A DNA stretch of 64,000 nucleotides from the NCBI GenBank assembly GCA_016748015.1, contig JAAOMT010000512.1, forward strand, positions 716,719-780,718. Reading direction: 5' to 3'. Source of the DNA: Geosiphon pyriformis (lineage: Eukaryota > Glomeromycota > Glomeromycetes > Archaeosporales > Geosiphonaceae). The notes beneath the pieces were generated by a model, which was not told the DNA's origin, ran no database searches, and worked only from the letters and a program-made list of their open reading frames with translations. A program made the translations under genes and the position numbers. Shown here in pieces: positions 1 to 10,848 of this stretch; within the stretch, counting starts at the first letter, position 1, and each line of letters starts with the position of its first letter.

Positions 1-41
1 TATGCCAACATCAATTTCTTTGGAGAGGATCTCCTAATTGA

Positions 42-1541
42 AACCACAGTTTACTAGCTTTTAAACTAATAGGCACACCTCCAAAGAATGAGAGTGCAAG
101 CCAACCAGAAGAAAACTCCTTTTATGCTTTTAACTTAACTAATGATGATCATAACATGGATGAACTAGCAATCAACACCTCAGAATCAACAAGGAAGAAA
201 AAGAAAGCCAAGGTTGATTTCGTTTTAGATCCAAATAAACCATCCACATCAACTGCTAATAACAATAAGCCACCAAAGGCTAAAGTTTTTAAGAATCCTC
301 CAAAGTTGGAACTCCCAGAAATAGTACAAAAATCTGGTCCTTATTCTGTTGTCAAAGATCTCATGGAAACTCCTGCACACATTACCTTTGGCCAACTAAT
401 GACCCACTCACAATTCAGAAAAGATCTCCATAAATCTTTAATTCCCAAAAAAAAAACACCAAAAACCAATAAACGCCCTCGCCAAGCTGAACTTGCTGAC
501 AACAGCAATGTTACTCTATTAATTTGCAAAGCCCAAGTGGCTGGCTATTTTATTGACTTAATCCTGAACAGTGGATTATCTATTAGCATTATTGCCAAAC
601 ACTTTTTGGAAGCAATTGAGAGAAAGATTGATGAACTTTCCACCCGACCAATGACCAATATACATGGTGACAAGAAAAAAAGTCTGGACATAGCCAAAGC
701 TGTTCCTGTTTGTATCAATGGCATGAGCATTGAAACTAACATGGAAGTTTCTGAAGCCAAGAAATACACTATTATTGTTGGAAATGAATGGCTCAAGAAA
801 GCCAAAGCATTACTTGACTATGAACTTTGTGAGCTAACCATCAGATGTGGTGAAAAGCCCATTGTGGTTAAGTGTCACCACTGGACAACTCTTCCAACAC
901 CAAAACAGAATCAGAAAGAAGAACAATCAGAGGAATCAGATGATGAAGAAGAACAAGAGGAACAAGAAAAAACTGCTGAACTTGCCTATACCACTTTTAT
1001 CAGCAATGGCAAGCCACTGGACAATGTCAAAGCTAACAGAGAAGAAATTATTGTAAATGGCAAGCTGATCTGCTGGTCCTACTATGATATCCTAAGAAGA
1101 ACTTTTGACCAGAAGCCTAGCAAGAAAGCCAAGTACTGTTATTGGTGGCATGGTTCTTGTGCCCAGTGCTGGTGCAATCAACCCTTGTATTCTCCAAGTG
1201 ATGAATGCAAATCCTGCCTGATCTATTACAAAGATTGGGAACCAATCAGTTTGATATCAAGAAAAAAATTAAAAGAAGTATAGAAGTTCTTTGAGAATGA
1301 ACCACTTGAAATCCAATCACTAGTTGTAAAACAAAGAAAACCCTTCCCAGAAGAAAGAAAGATAGACATTAAAAATCTGTTGGTTAGAAATAGCCCAGTT
1401 ATCTCAAAAAAAGGTAATACCCTCAGATAAACCCATGTGATACAACACACCATCACTACCAGAGAAATTCACCCCATTCATTTGAAGCCATATCAATCCA
1501 ATTGGTGCAATAATGAGTTTATCAAAAAAGAGATAAACTGG
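42..1541 (+). pseudogene. Element B (Ty3/gypsy) pol, 5' part: aspartic protease and start of reverse transcriptase
   Basis: The frame is open from 42 (a TGA precedes it at 39) to a TAG at 1281-1283, then runs in the same frame past a TAA near 1428 to the insertion point at 1541. A Lys-rich stretch precedes a retropepsin-like domain around residues 125-225 of the longest ORF. Its active-site motif reads LNSGLS, where a catalytic Asp (D-S/T-G) is expected. A fold-closing VGNEWL segment follows, then an acidic Glu-rich tract and a Cys-rich patch (CYWWHGSCAQCWC, CKSC). The end (IHPIHLKPY, then KKEINW) is the segment just before gypsy RT. The frame resumes at 11738 with MKELGFIQE, so this is one gene cut by element A. 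Gag lies off the left edge. The copy is inactive as written. Confidence 0.8.
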
Positions 1542-2426
1542 TGTTACAGGTGATTATTTCTGCTGTTAAATTAAATAACAAACCTGTAACTTGGTGCTCA
1601 AAAGCTACTTCTGTTGAGGCTGTTCTGCAGGTGCTGTATCTGAAGGTTTTGATGGATCTGAAGGTTTTGGTTGAATCCTTTGTATAATGGACAGAGATTC
1701 AATAGTGTCAATAGTAGAGATATTTTCCAAGAGTTTTCCCAATTTCTTTTTCAGTGTGGTGGCCAGATTTAGTCTGGCAGTCGTGTCCTTCTGGTAAGCT
1801 ATCCGATAATATATAAAAATCCTACCCGTATTTCTGGGTCTTTTACCAGGCTATCCTTGATGTCAATAACTCAGCACTTAATCGTTTATCAATTAGTATA
1901 TAACAACAAATCAAAATAAAATAAAGAAAAAAAAAATAAAAAGAAATAAAGAAAGCAAAGAAATAAGCCAAGACAATTTGCAGATTAGTATCTCGTCAAT
2001 AGCCATGATCAAGAGCTATTTTTCTAGCATGATCAAGTATCAATTACTATCAACATGAAGGGTTGATAGTGGGGAAGTAGATGGAAATATAAAATAATTA
2101 TTTATTTGATGATTGTGTTTCTAGGCTAATGATTCTGTGGTATCGATTCTGTCTTTTCTGTTTCTAACACTACTACTATATATACATAATTGGGATTCCT
2201 CAATTCCTTAATTCTTTATGATAGAAATCCTAGAATTCCTGGAATCCTGCGATTCCTTTGAGAGGAATCCTGCAATTCTGGAATCCTGCAATTCTTTGTT
2301 GGGAATCCTGAAATTCCTGGAATTTTGCAATTCCTGAGAAGAATCCTGGAATTCCACATTTACTATGCTTACTTCTGATTGGCTAATAATTATGCTAATA
2401 TATTTCCTATATTTCTATAAGTAACA
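1542..2426 (-). repeat. Element A 3' LTR
   Basis: This is the 885-bp partner of the LTR at 10849-11733, bounded by the 6-bp inverted repeat TGTTAC/GTAACA. A TATA-like stretch lies at about 2173-2190 (read on the - strand). The U3-side segment at about 2200-2360 is packed with imperfect repeats of GGAATTCC-like palindromes. The LTRs of element C (49658, 59609) are divergent relatives in the opposite orientation. Confidence 0.92.
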
Positions 2427-2439
2427 TTATTCCCTCCTT

Positions 2440-3099
2440 TTAATATTGAGCTCCATTGAAATCTAACTCATGTAATTCCCCCTCTTGAAGTATTTCCTGG
2501 ATTTTGTTTTCGAGAATTACTTGTGTTATTTGGGTCTGTAATTCTTCAAATTGAGGATTGGTGATTTTTCTCAATTGATTACTGGTAATCTTATCCATTG
2601 CTTTATTGAGCAATATTTCTGGTTTATCTTGAAATGCTGTGTGTATTTGATATATGGCTCAGGCTTGTGTGAATAAGTTGTTCTTTCCCACAAAATGTTC
2701 TAATTGTTATAGTATTCTTTTGTCAAATAATCGCTTTGTTTTATCCGTATATAGATTCTGGATATTTACATGTTGTCTCAAATAAAAATAACAATAGTTT
2801 TGTGAAAATTGTTGTATTCACCAATTCCAAGTTTTTTTAGTCAACTCTTGATATAGTAACTCTTTTGTCAATTTTTTTATTGCTAATTTTACTTTCACCA
2901 TGATTTTGTCCACAGTATTTTCAGTTTTCTTCTGTGTTCTGAGTTGAAATGTCTTTCTAGTATCTTAATATCGAATGGTTTGTTGATTGATTGTAATCTC
3001 TATTTCCTGGTGTTGGATTAATTGAAAGAGTTGTTGTGCTAGTGAGTGAATGTTGTCTGTAATTTCCATTTTTCTGATATTTTCTATCGCGTCTACCAT
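2440..3099 (-). pseudogene. Element A extra ORF after integrase (unknown function)
   Basis: A 220-codon frame lies between integrase and the 3' LTR, starting with MVDAIENIRKMEITDN and ending GAQY-stop just before the LTR. It is broken by several in-frame stops. The equivalent frame in element C (58927-59595) is 223 codons long, starts MVDVTKDFRKMEITNN and ends RAQY-stop. Conserved patches include LAQQLFQLIQ, KTWNWWIQQF and NIQNLYTDKTKRLFD. No signal peptide or membrane segment is visible, so it does not look like an envelope protein. The predicted protein is hydrophilic, helix-rich and Trp-containing. I do not recognise the family. Frame and ends are conserved between two diverged copies, so it was probably a real product. 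Confidence 0.6.
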
Positions 3100-3168
3100 G
3101 TCTTTATATATTCTTTTGATGGATCAATTTAACGTGTTGTTGTTGATAATAATGATTGGTTCCAGATC

Positions 3169-4506
3169 TTATAGAATCTTATCTGGTTGGACTAATATTC
3201 TCTGTACTCCTAATTGTGGAATATTACTGGTAGATGGTAGTGTAATGTTGTGATATGGTTTTAGTTGATCTACATGTGCTGCTTTGGTTAAAATTTTGTT
3301 ATCCAATCTTAATTTGTAAGCACCATTTCCTAGAATTTCTTCTATGTGAAATGATCCGTCCCATTTGGGGTCAAATTTTCCACTCCATTGTTTTTCCGCT
3401 TTGGTACGATGTAGTAATACTTTGTCTCTGATCTTGAATTCAGCTGGTTTGTTTGGTAGTTGACTATCGTGTCTTTCTTTCTGTGTTTCTTGTGACTTTT
3501 GAATATTATCAGCTGCTCTTCTTTGTTTGTTTTCCAATGTTTCCATTAAGTTATATGTTCTTCTTAGCAATGTTTCTTGAAAATTTTCTTCTGTTATTGG
3601 TTCAGCTGGATATGTATTAATTTTTCTCTTTACTGATAACATTGCTATTCTCCCATATACTAATTTAAATGGTGTTGCTTGTGTAGTATCCTGTTTTGTT
3701 GTCCGATAAGCAAATAGTACTGATAATATAAACAAATCCCAATCGTTCTGGTTTTTTTGGCTGAGCTTGGCTATTGCTTCACACAATGTTCTGTTGAATC
3801 TTTCTACTAATCCATTGGTTTGTGGATGGTATGGTGATGATAATGGTCTCTTGATTTCGAATCTTTGGCTTAATTCTGTTAATGTTCTGTTCACAAAATG
3901 AGTTCCTTGGTCTGATAATAATTCTTTTGGACATCCATGTCGACAAATTAAATCCTGATGAACAAATTTGGCAACGGATTCTGCATCTGCTCTTTGAATT
4001 GTTTTCACCTCTGGCCATTTAGTGAGATAGTCCATAGCTACTGCTATGTATCTGTTTCCTCTGCTGGTGATTGTTAATGGTCTGACTAAATCAATTCCCA
4101 TATGGTCAAATAATTGTCCTACTTTGATTGGTCTTAATGGTTCACTGGGTCTTGTTCCTCCTCTTTGCTGACAAGCATCACAATTTTGCACATATTGAAT
4201 GATGTCTGGGTACATTGATGGCCAATAGTATCTTTTTCTAGTTCTCTCCATAGTTGCTTCTTTGTGAAAATGTCCTGCTGTTGGATTTGAGTACATGTTG
4301 AATAATATTGTCTCTTTTTCTGGCTCCGTAATTACTCTGATTGGTTGATTTGGATCCCTTCTATTTTTCCGATAAAGTATATTTTGGTGAGTGATAAAAT
4401 ATTTTGATTGTTGTTTGATACTCCTTCGTTCCGTATGAGATAAATTCTCCTTGAACTGTTGAGTGTTTAGATAATGTTGTAATTGTTGATATTTTTGTAT
4501 GTTCAT
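3169..4506 (-). CDS. Element A integrase, open frame
   Basis: A 445-residue open frame encodes the integrase part of the polyprotein, which inserts element cDNA into the genome. It shows the N-terminal HHCC zinc-binding region (GHFHKEATMER, then CDAC) at about residues 94-133. It has the rve core with the catalytic triad: D in MGIDLV, D in LLSDQGTHF, E in NGLVERFNRTL. A C-terminal part (KWDGSFHIEEILGNGAYKL) resembles the GPY/F module. No chromodomain is visible after it. Unlike the copies in B and C, all three catalytic acids are present and there is no stop. Its frame differs from the RT upstream, so an indel or a frameshift separates them. The true N-terminus would come from polyprotein cleavage. 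Confidence 0.88.
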   Translation of the reverse strand: MNIQKYQQLQHYLNTQQFKENLSHTERRSIKQQSKYFITHQNILYRKNRRDPNQPIRVITEPEKETILFNMYSNPTAGHFHKEATMERTRKRYYWPSMYPDIIQYVQNCDACQQRGGTRPSEPLRPIKVGQLFDHMGIDLVRPLTITSRGNRYIAVAMDYLTKWPEVKTIQRADAESVAKFVHQDLICRHGCPKELLSDQGTHFVNRTLTELSQRFEIKRPLSSPYHPQTNGLVERFNRTLCEAIAKLSQKNQNDWDLFILSVLFAYRTTKQDTTQATPFKLVYGRIAMLSVKRKINTYPAEPITEENFQETLLRRTYNLMETLENKQRRAADNIQKSQETQKERHDSQLPNKPAEFKIRDKVLLHRTKAEKQWSGKFDPKWDGSFHIEEILGNGAYKLRLDNKILTKAAHVDQLKPYHNITLPSTSNIPQLGVQRILVQPDKIL

Positions 4507-6011
4507 CTTTTTGTTGTATTTTTCGTTAGTATTGTTTTGGTTTTATTATATTTTTTTGGGTTGAAATGTTCTTAGATTTGTCTTATTTGCAATAAACCAT
4601 CAGTATTTCTATTGTCTTTTCCCTTTTTGTAATGTATAGTATAATTGTATGGTGCAAGTGCCATTTTCTATCTTGACTGTCTTCCATCTCCAAATTCTTG
4701 TTTTTGGAGTGATGTTAATTCCTTGTGATTTGTGTATACTTCAAACTTTTGGCTCAAGTATTTTTTCTATTTCATGACGGCCCAGTATATTGCTAAGTGT
4801 TCTTGTTCCGGTGTTCCATAGTTCTTTTTGGCTGGTGTTAAACCTCTGCTGGCATATGCTACTGGATGTTCTTTGCCATCCGGTCCTCTCTGAGATAATA
4901 CTGCTCCCAATGCTTGGCTGGATGCATCGGTGGTGATGATGAATGGTTTGCTGTAATCTGAATAGATTAGAACTGGAGCTTAGATGAGCTTTTTCCTCAG
5001 AATATCAAAAGCTTCTTGTTGACTTTCTGTCCATTCATATTTCACATTTTTGTTTTGTAGTTGATTGAGTGACTGCGCTATCTTGGAAAAGTTCTTAATA
5101 AAACAACAATAGTAGCTGGTAAATCCCAAGAATGATTTCAGTTCTGTTATATTGGTTGGCACTGGAAAGTTTTTTACTATCTCTATTTTCTTTGGATCTG
5201 TTTTGATGCCGTCTTTGCTGACTATGTGTCCCAAAAATTTGAGTTCTGTTTTGTCAAAAAAGCATTTTGTCGCATTCAACTTCAGTCCTGCCCTTCTCAG
5301 TTTTTCGAACACTTGTTAAAGATGATGAAGATGATCATCAAACGTCTTTGAGAATACATTGGTGTCATCCAAGTATACAACTACTGATTTCCACAATAAG
5401 CCAGTATAAACAATTTCCATTAGCTGTTGGAAAGTTGCTGGGGCATTGGTTAAGCCAAATGGCATTACTTCAAATTCAAAATTCCCTTCTCTAGTAGTAA
5501 ATGCCATCTTCTCTTTGTCAGCTGGATTCATGGCTACTTGCTAATAACCACTGTTCAAATCTAATGTGGAGAATCATTTGTTCCCACCGAAAGCATCGAA
5601 TAGTTCCTGTATTCATAGAGTTGGATAACTGTCTCCACAAGTTACACCATTGAGTTTTCTGTAGTCTACACAAAACTGGATTTTTCCATTTTTCTTTTGG
5701 ATGAGTACCACTGGTGATGACTATGAACTCATTAATAGTTGAATTAGCCCGTTGTCAAGCATTCTGTTTATTTCTTGACAAATAATCTCATGGCTGGCTG
5801 GCAGTACTCTGTATGCTCTTTGTTTGATTGGCATTGCATCTCCAGTCTTGATCTGATGCTAGATGATGTCAGTTTGGCCAAACTCATTTTTGCTGGCAAA
5901 GATGTTATTGAAATTGTTGAGTAATATCTTGAGCTGCATACATTGGAGTGGATCTAAGTTTTCTATGTTCATTTGTTCCAATTGTTCTGGTTGGAGCAAA
6001 TAACATTTGTC
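4507..6011 (-). pseudogene. Element A reverse transcriptase and RNase H, broken
   Basis: The RT fingers/palm starts near 5960 (FGQTDIIQH, IKQRAYRV) and continues with VDYRKLNG, MAFTTREGNFEFEVMPFGL and the active-site box YLDD, intact here. The thumb (FLGHIVSKDGIKTDP) and connection follow. The RNase H segment begins at about 4960 with TTDASSQALGAVLSQ and continues as AYASRGL, EQEHLAIYWAV and YTNHKEL. Open stretches are 5531-5316 and 5312-4980. The stop between them and the stop after KKLI replace sense codons, probably CAA or CGA changed to TAA. Further stops lie in the RT N-terminal part (5530-5960) and in RNase H, so the copy cannot make full-length RT. Confidence 0.85.
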
Positions 6012-7145
6012 TTATTCATAGATTGTTTGTAATGTAATGTCAACATATCCACAAAGTTGTGAAAAGTCTGGAATGGGGTTTAGTGGTTGGTCTTCTATTT
6101 CTGTGGTTAGATATCCAATGGTAATTCCTTCTGGTATGTTGATGACATTGCCAGTGTTGTTGTAGATGGGAATTTTTATGCTGCTATAGCTTTTGGCTGG
6201 TATATGGAGATTGATCAATCCAATCTCTCCTGATTCACAAAGAGTTGCTTCTGCTTCAAAAATCTGTTCTTGCTCTTTTTCCTTCCTTTCTATTGCTAAC
6301 ATGTACTGGCTATATGGTGGGATAGAAATAGCTTGACCGGTTGAGATAATTTTTTCTTGGCCAACAGTTTCTTCCTCTGCCATGTTAACTAGTACATCTA
6401 TTCTACCTGTGGATCCGAATCTCTATATTCCTCTCGCCATTATTTCTAATTTCTCTCTCTTTCCCATTGATACTAACTGAGCTATTTTAACCAGAGGCAG
6501 GAATATTGCCTGTGCTATCTTTTCATTGGGCTCTATTACATAGGCTTTTTCTAAGTTATTTTGTAGCCTAGCGATAATATTTTCTACATATCTCACATCA
6601 ATTATTCCTCTTCTTATATTGATTCCTCTTTTCACTAAACTACTCCTAGATGCTAATTGAACCATTATTGTTGCCGGAATTTCTAGTGCTATTTTCAGAT
6701 CAATGCAGGTGCATGAATGTGGTTCTAATTTGATAGCATTTTTTCCTGGGTATCTCAGATCAAACCCTGCATCCATATTATGCACACATTCTGGCATAAT
6801 ATCTTCCCCATTGTCACTATACCATTTCAACTCTTGTTTCTTGGAGAGATCTGGTAGTGCAATATATTGTTCATAGTTCAAATCAGGTTTTGAATCTGAG
6901 TTTGAATTGTTTTCGTCGTTATTGTCATTTTGAATAGAGCTTGAACCGTTGTTATTGTCATCATTGTCGGAGTTTGAATCATGATTGATTGGCAATTCTG
7001 ATTCTGATGCGCAGCTGCTGATTGGTTCTTTTTCTTCAGAAATCGAGTAGATCATGCATGGTGGTGGATTGTAAATAAGGTCACACTCATTACAATACTG
7101 AAAGTCATAGAGAATTAGGCAGTGTTGACATAGTCGAGTGTTCAA
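6012..7145 (-). pseudogene. Element A dUTPase domain fused to a beta-rich domain, one stop
   Basis: One frame is interrupted only by a TAG at 6423-6425, where element C has CAG. Residues 6-21 hold two CxxC pairs (CQHC, CNEC), and an Asn/Ser/Asp-rich linker follows. Residues about 124-250 match the trimeric dUTPase motifs: 1 DAGFDLR, 2 SRSSLVKRG, 3 GIIDVRYVENI (catalytic Asp present), 4 EKIAQAIF, 5 RFGSTGR just after the stop. dUTPase hydrolyses dUTP to dUMP and pyrophosphate and would limit uracil in element cDNA. The C-terminal part (LINLHIPAKSYSSIKIPI, GITIGYL) resembles the beta-rich spacer often found between protease and RT in gypsy elements. The premature stop removes motif 5. Confidence 0.82.
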
Positions 7146-7972
7146 CTGCTCTAACTGTTGTTCTTGTTCTTCTCTTGTGGGTGCTAATTCTTGGTAGTGT
7201 TCATGGAATTGTTCTGGATCCAGAAGGTTTATGATGAGTTCTGCATTCCAGTCAAGCTCTAAAGGTTCTGGGGGGTTGTCTTTGATTGTTTTTATCTATT
7301 CTGGTGTCACTCCTTTGATTTTGGCAAGTGCTATTCACCAAATTTTGTTATCATCATGTGGGCAACTGTCCAGTTGCTGTACGGCTCTTTGCCAGGCTGC
7401 TTTCATTGGGGTTCTTTTTCTTACCCAGTCACTTATTAGAATCATGTATTAACATGATACATCGCACGTTCCTCCACGTCCTGGAATGTTGTTTCACATC
7501 CCTTCGTCTAGCAGGGTCTCCTCACAAAACAAGGTTGGTTATCCCATTTTCCTTGCCTCTTTGGTTGTTTGAAGCATTCGAATAAGCATAGACGACAGTA
7601 GAATTTTGTTGTGGTGTAATATTCCTCATCATCGCCACAGCATGCACCCATTGATGACAATTTCTTGCCACAATTGACGCATATAAGCTTAGGTTGATGA
7701 TAAGTAGATTGTTGTAAAATAGTGTAGGTATTATAAGCAGTGGTGGTTTGGGTGGTCCCTTTTTCTTTTCCTTTTCCTTTATTTTCTTTGTCTTCTTTCT
7801 ATTCCCAGCTTGACATTGGTTTGCTCTCATCATTGTTGGTACATGTTAGATCATCAGTTTCCCAAGTAAGTTCTTCTTTCTGTTTCTTTTTTCTCTTGTT
7901 GTTGTCGTTCTAGAAGAGTATTGGCAGTAGTTTGTTGTGCTCTTTGTCAGCCCACAATACTTAGTAGGCTTC
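7146..7972 (-). pseudogene. Element A Cys-rich region between protease and dUTPase, decayed
   Basis: This stretch corresponds to element C 54126-54917, where many Cys residues in CxxC pairs suggest zinc binding. In element A the frame is broken. Only a 103-residue piece (7833-7522) with NCHQWVHAVA and a Lys-rich KKKGPPKP tract is open, and a later part carries the acidic SSGLAKIK-like context seen in C only in fragments. I assign it by position and by alignment to C, not by a named family. Confidence 0.5.
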
Positions 7973-8902
7973 TCAGGTAGGCTTTTCTTTCTCCTCCTCT
8001 AGTTCAATCAATAGTTTCTCTCTTGGAGGCATTTTGAAGTAGTCATACATGGCTGGGACACGTATGTGTTGGCCCTGATACATTAGCTGGAGTTCCTGGG
8101 TGTTCCAATCTAACGTTGTGTTGACTTTGGATAGCCAGTCATTACCAACAAAAGCTTGATATTGAGTGGTTTCTATTACTAGAACTTTAATGGGAGTCAT
8201 GATGCCATTGACTTCAAAAGGAAACTCGTTGATTTCACCAATTGGAGTTTTGGTCACTCCATCGGCTGTGATGATTCTGGCGCTGGCAGCTCGATCAACT
8301 CGGCGACTTAATTGATCCATGAGTTGTTGTGTGATTATGCTGCCAGCTGATCTACTATCTAGGATGAGTTTGATGGGGTGACCATCAACTCTGGCATCCA
8401 TGTACATTGCTGTTATGGGTTTCTCTTCGAGGGCAGCTCTACTGAATAATGTTATTGGTGTGTTTTCTTCGAGTTCGAAAGGAAAGATGGCTGCTAGGGA
8501 TTCGTTGCTAGAGATGGTTGCCGGTGAAATTGTGTTGGTAGATACATGCTGATTGGATTCTGTGTTGTTGGATGTGGCATTTTCTGGGGTAACCAGGAGA
8601 CTTAAATAATGTTGGGAATTTGGGTTTTGGACACGACTGGTATCCAAATTCCGGGTGCGTGATCTTGATAGTAGGTCTAGCAAATGGGGAATTGGTTGGT
8701 AAACAACTATCGCTAATCTCCAGTTTTGAGTGACTCTGGATTGAGGATTGTCTGATGTCATTTGAGCTGGGTTCTGGGGTGGTGTTTGAATTGGTTGGGG
8801 TTGATAGATGATTTGTGGTTGTGGTTGATATATTACTTGTGGCTGCGGCTGATAAATTGGAGGTTGATATACTGGCAGTTGATTGATTGGTTGCTGTATC
8901 AT
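7973..8902 (-). CDS. Element A aspartic protease with Gln/Pro-rich leader
   Basis: A 309-residue open frame. Residues 1-50 are Gln/Pro/Tyr repeats of the YQPQPQ type, the tail of gag. The retropepsin-like domain spans about 160-285. The active site at 181-187 reads LDSRSAG: the catalytic Asp182 is kept, but the following Gly of D-S-G is Arg, as from a G-to-A change (GGA to AGA). The second half contains VLVIETTQYQAFVGNDWLSK, the usual flap-to-C-terminus pattern. The frame is the same as gag upstream and different from dUTPase/RT downstream. The enzyme would mature Gag and Pol; this copy is probably weak or inactive. Confidence 0.8.
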   Translation of the reverse strand: MIQQPINQLPVYQPPIYQPQPQVIYQPQPQIIYQPQPIQTPPQNPAQMTSDNPQSRVTQNWRLAIVVYQPIPHLLDLLSRSRTRNLDTSRVQNPNSQHYLSLLVTPENATSNNTESNQHVSTNTISPATISSNESLAAIFPFELEENTPITLFSRAALEEKPITAMYMDARVDGHPIKLILDSRSAGSIITQQLMDQLSRRVDRAASARIITADGVTKTPIGEINEFPFEVNGIMTPIKVLVIETTQYQAFVGNDWLSKVNTTLDWNTQELQLMYQGQHIRVPAMYDYFKMPPREKLLIELEEEKEKPT

Positions 8903-10790
8903 TGGCAGGTAATTATTCTGATATTGGTCTTGATTTTGATTTGGATAATAATTCGGAGTTTGGAACCGGTAATTGGGGTTTTGATATTGATTTCCCGATT
9001 GTTGGTTATTTAAACGCTGGCAACAGTCAATTTGAATATGTCCTTGGTTACCACAATAGTGGCAGATATGCGTTTCCTGTTGCTACTGTTGATTGGTTGA
9101 TGAAGATGGACGCAGTTGATTTTGGTCACAATTGGAATTTCCTTGGTTATTGCATTGTTGTGGAGGCTAATAAATGACATGATTGTCAGTTAAGTATCTT
9201 TCTAATCTCTTATTAATTGATTCACTGAATTTCTCCAATTTGGAATCCAATTCAGATGATCCGTTCATTACTAGATTAACAGCTTGGGCATGATTAGCCT
9301 CTGACTCAGCAGATTCAAAATCTCTGGTGTGTGTGACTGCGTCTTGAAGCGTGTCAGGATGCAATGGATGTACATGTTGCAAGATGCTGCTGCATAGACC
9401 ACGGATAAACTGGTTGAGTATCTGTGATGCTGTGAAATAGTTATCATCAATTGCTTGAATTTGGCACAAGTTTTGATGGAAGTGTCCCAGGTAAGTGGTG
9501 ACTGCTTCAGTTTCTCCTTGTTTCATGGTGGTGAATGTATTGACTAGGCAATTGATGCTATTGTTGTTGCTGAAGTATCTTAGGAATTCTGCTTTGAAGG
9601 CATTGAAATCTTGGAGTTTATTAACCAAACTCTGATACCATAAATTGGCGGTATTCTTGAAAAAGTAGGGAATGGCTTACATTGTTTGAGCATTATTCCA
9701 TCTGTTGGCTGCAATGGTCTTTTCTACATCATTCAGCCATATTTGAGTGTCATCCTCTTTACCAGTAAAGTTGTCGAGTTTCGTGATTGGTGTATAGGCC
9801 ATTGGGTCTAAGTTAGGTGGTTGTGGTGGCTGTTGAAACGGTTGTTGTTGTCCTGGCTGTTGGGGTGGTAGCTAAAGTGGCTGCTGTATGGGTTCGGCTA
9901 TGGGATTAATTGGCAGTTGATTGATGACAATTACTGGTGGTAAGTTTTGCTGATTAATTAATTCGGGGTTTTGATTTCTTGGATTTGGCAGCATTTGAAT
10001 ATTCGGAGTTTTGATTTCCGGATTTTCTAACTGTTGCTGAGTTTGAATGTTCGGGGTTTCAACTTCCAGTTTTTCAGGGATCAGGTGTAGGTAAATGAAT
10101 TCTTGATCCTCTGATTCTTCTTCCTTCTTTTCTGATTCTGCTGCTTCCCATGGATCAGAGATTCCGAAATCTGGTGGAGGCGGTGGTGATCAAAGTTCTG
10201 ATGAGATTGATGATCGTGAATTAAATCCCTCAAAATATTCGCCCTATGGTCCTAACAATTCTGTTTTCCTTTGTCTACTTTGGAATGGGAATTGTCCAAA
10301 TGCTGATGTCGCAGTTGATAAGAACGTGTCAGTTGATGATATGTTAATGGCACTTCCAGGTGTATAGTGGTAGGATGGGTTGCTTGGGGATTCAATTCTG
10401 TTTTTTTTCCAAGCAGGTGGCTGTATTTTTTGGGGTGTTACTGCTGGTGTTTGTAATTTTTCTTTGCCTTTACTAGCGTATGTAATTGGATATCTTTGTT
10501 CAGTGTGGTGTTTAATTTCTTTGTTGATCTCAATGATGATGGATGCAAAATTATGGTTTGTTGATAGGTTGGTATTTTGAATTAATTCCTTATAGAAAGT
10601 TTCTCTTGCTGATTTAGTGTTCACTGGTGTTCCTAATAAAGAGGAAATCTTTTCATTAACGTAGAAATTGAAGGCTGATTCAGCAGATATATGATTGTGG
10701 TTTAATCCCAAGTATTAATAATAGTGTTGAAATAAGAATTTTGCAAATCCTAAATGGTTTGCTCCTATAATTTCTGATTCTGCCACTTTT
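8903..10790 (-). pseudogene. Element A gag with CCHC zinc knuckle, stops present
   Basis: Translation begins near 10790 (PKVAESEIIGANHLG) and meets a TAA before the open piece 10711-10244 (FNFYVNEKISSLLGTP, YHYTPGSAINISS). A Gln/Pro/Asn-rich linker follows. The capsid-like retrotransposon gag domain is open at 9628-9167 (DFNAFKAEFLRYF, GETEAVTTYLGHF, QILNQFIRGL). Just downstream, at about 9020-9070, is a nucleocapsid zinc knuckle CHYCGNQGHIQIDC, a complete CCHC. Gag packages the RNA; the knuckle binds nucleic acid. The same layout occurs in element C at 50515-53110. Most of the breaks are in-frame stops. Confidence 0.78.
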
Positions 10791-10829
10791 GGTTTGGTGT
10801 TGTCGGTGCTGGTTCTCTGTAGGATTATA

Positions 10830-10848
10830 CCTCACAGAGAGCACCAAA
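10830..10848 (-). other. Element A primer-binding site
   Basis: Directly inside the 5' LTR the - strand reads tttggtgctctctgtgagg. It contains TGG, the complement of a tRNA CCA end, so it should pair with a tRNA ending GAGAGCACCA. I cannot name the tRNA. Element C has a decayed version just after its left LTR (from 50491), changed mainly by transitions. Confidence 0.6.

Noticed and set aside
341-805. Open frames on the - strand opposite element B protease
   Set aside because: They overlap a well-supported coding frame on the other strand and have no domain; shadow frames.
2440-3099. Envelope gene making element A a retrovirus-like (errantivirus) element
   Set aside because: The ORF has no signal peptide, membrane anchor or cleavage site; position alone is not evidence.
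8762-9177. Open frames on the + strand opposite element A gag/protease
   Set aside because: They read the complement of Gln/Pro/Asn-rich gag as Trp/Leu/Ile-rich protein; typical antisense shadow.
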